A DNA stretch of 7,173 bases from an uncultured Spongiibacteraceae bacterium (GTDB lineage Bacteria; Pseudomonadota; Gammaproteobacteria; Pseudomonadales; Dasaniaceae), in contig CALBVI010000071.1 of NCBI GenBank assembly GCA_937969395.1, positions 1 to 7,173 on the forward strand, read 5' to 3'. Positions 6,021 through 7,173 of this stretch are shown here, one piece after another. Both the position numbers and the translations under genes were made by a program. The stretch's first letter is position 1, and every line of letters begins with the position of its first letter. The notes below the pieces were generated by a model. That model was not told the origin of the DNA. It saw only the letters and a program-made list of their open reading frames with translations, and made no database searches.

Positions 6021-7173
6021 GCAGAAACCTCCTGATGATTAATACGACAAAGCGCAGCAAGGTCACAATACTGACAGGTTTTATTAGGCTGCTTAGGGTC
6101 AACGACAGACTTGCCGCTGACAAAATCATTAGCAAGCGCAGACAACACTTTTAACCAACGCTGCTTTAATTGCGACCAATCATAAGCACCAGCCTCTGTT
6201 TGAATCTTATCTTGCCACTGTAAGCGCGGCTCGGGTAAATCTTCAGCACCAACGCCTTTTAATGAGCAACCATCCACTCGGATTTGGGCAAAAGCAATCG
6301 CACCGACTATTGGTTTTTTATCAAGCTGAACGTTATCAGCATCCTTGTCTTTTAGCGCTGATTGATCTAACTCTAACAAACCACAATAAAGTGGCAGCTG
6401 AGGTTCGTCAGGACGATCCCCCCACCATCGATTAATCGTCGATACACCGGTTTTATAATCAACGATAACTAAACTGCCATCACTTAATCGATCAACACGG
6501 TCAATACGTGCCTCTAATGACAATTGCTGAAAGCGAAATTCTTGTCGCTGCTCAAGCGCTTCCACTGCAAAATCTACTCGCTCTTTTTCAACCGCCATCC
6601 ACGCTAATAATAATTTTGCTAAACGTATTTTTTCTAACGCTTGATAACGCGCACCTAGTGATTTGCCTCGCCGCTGAGATAGTTCAGTAACGGCGTACTG
6701 CGATGTTTCTTCAGACAAACTAATTAACTCATGCTCATCTAAAGATAATAATGTTTGCTGATCCTTTAGTCGCTCCCAAATTAATTCTAATGAACGGTGC
6801 AACAACGAACCTCGATCAGCGGCATTTAAGCCTACCTCAGGATCAGATAACTTTTTTAAACCTAAGCGATGTTTTGAAAAAGCTCTAAACGGACAGGCAG
6901 ATTGGTTAGAGAATAAGCTACTGCCACCACGTACAGCCTCTTCCTCTGTTACCGCAGGCGCATCACCGGACGCGAACGATTGTAATTTTGCAGACTCATA
7001 ATGCCGACGTTTTAATTCGAGTAAGGGCACTAAATTTTCCAGCGGCTTACCCAACAACTCCGTTATGGTTTTTTCTGGGTATTTGGCAAACAAACTGCTC
7101 ACCGCAACAGGTAAATCATCTATGCGTTTAGGATAACTGATAATAAGTTGTTTACAGCTTTGCAAAAAACGTT
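6017..7173 (-). CDS. Partial AddB-like PD-(D/E)XK nuclease with Fe-S staple (C-terminal part)
   Basis: Only the C-terminal part is in the window: the frame continues past the right edge with no start codon needed (the TTG at 7163-7165 is internal leucine, preceded by in-frame Arg-Phe codons). Numbering from that leucine, 382 residues are visible. The region holds H123 (DRGSLLHRSLE), D222 (ARIDRVDR), D236 and K238 (VDYKTG), and Q256-LPL-Y260, the RecB-family nuclease motifs. C91 (ACPFRAF) in front and C364, C367, C373 (C-x2-C-x5-C) at the end bracket the nuclease exactly as the iron-sulfur staple of AddB does. It therefore probably cuts one strand at a resected DNA end, with the adjacent helicase-nuclease cutting the other. 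It resembles the roughly 900-residue 'probable DNA repair protein' family related to AddB (TIGR03623, from memory). Its stop overlaps the start of the helicase gene by ATGA, implying translational coupling and a stoichiometric complex. Whether the missing N-terminus keeps the AddB helicase-like fold or Chi-recognition region cannot be seen. Confidence 0.9.
   Translation of the reverse strand, partial: RFLQSCKQLIISYPKRIDDLPVAVSSLFAKYPEKTITELLGKPLENLVPLLELKRRHYESAKLQSFASGDAPAVTEEEAVRGGSSLFSNQSACPFRAFSKHRLGLKKLSDPEVGLNAADRGSLLHRSLELIWERLKDQQTLLSLDEHELISLSEETSQYAVTELSQRRGKSLGARYQALEKIRLAKLLLAWMAVEKERVDFAVEALEQRQEFRFQQLSLEARIDRVDRLSDGSLVIVDYKTGVSTINRWWGDRPDEPQLPLYCGLLELDQSALKDKDADNVQLDKKPIVGAIAFAQIRVDGCSLKGVGAEDLPEPRLQWQDKIQTEAGAYDWSQLKQRWLKVLSALANDFVSGKSVVDPKQPNKTCQYCDLAALCRINHQEVSA
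6028..6033 (-). promoter_or_regulatory. Perfect ribosome-binding site for the AddA-like gene, inside the end of the AddB-like gene
   Basis: AGGAGG on the minus strand lies 7 nt before the ATG at 6018-6020 and inside the last codons of the preceding gene. It fixes the helicase start and, with the ATGA overlap, indicates coupled but strong translation of the second subunit. Confidence 0.8.

Noticed and set aside
6508..6690. 60-residue plus-strand hydrophobic frame inside the AddB-like gene
   Set aside because: Antisense to the nuclease domain; hydrophobic composition arises from the opposite strand's charged helices.
7163..7165. TTG as the start codon of the AddB-like gene
   Set aside because: The frame stays open to the right edge, and the nuclease family has several hundred more residues upstream, so the gene is truncated by the window and not a 382-residue protein.

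Overview
The window looks like ordinary chromosomal sequence from a gammaproteobacterium of moderate to slightly AT-rich composition (my by-eye estimate is low-to-mid 40s % GC, not a calculation). The best taxonomic pointers are an RlmD (RumA) 23S rRNA methyltransferase whose N-terminus and cysteine spacing resemble the enterobacterial protein, and an AddB-like/AddA-like nuclease-helicase pair of the type seen in beta- and gammaproteobacteria. I see no phage, insertion sequence, integron, CRISPR or RNA gene, and I cannot name the genus.

All five genes are on the minus strand, so transcription runs from high to low coordinates. In that order: (1) 7173-6017, the C-terminal part of an AddB-like PD-(D/E)XK nuclease with an iron-sulfur 'staple', cut by the right edge; (2) 6020-2508, a complete 1170-residue UvrD/AddA-type helicase with its own C-terminal nuclease, overlapping gene 1 by ATGA; (3) 2420-1065, rlmD with a GTG start; (4) 996-433, a 187-residue bitopic membrane protein of unknown function; (5) 387-1, the first 129 codons of a second bitopic membrane protein, cut by the left edge. 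Spacers are short (87, 68 and 45 nt), none shows a convincing terminator, and no stretch over 300 bases lacks a gene. The five genes may therefore share transcripts, with one weak promoter candidate before rlmD.

Genes 1 and 2 almost certainly encode the two subunits of one DNA end-processing enzyme for double-strand-break repair by homologous recombination: a helicase plus nuclease subunit and an Fe-S nuclease subunit. RlmD is an unrelated housekeeping enzyme that makes m5U1939 in 23S rRNA. The two small membrane proteins share an unusual layout (acidic N-terminus, one transmembrane helix, charged helical C-terminal region) and are the only part of the window whose role I cannot name. They sit where E. 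coli has relA. No spectacular new system is evident; this membrane pair is the best candidate for something undescribed.
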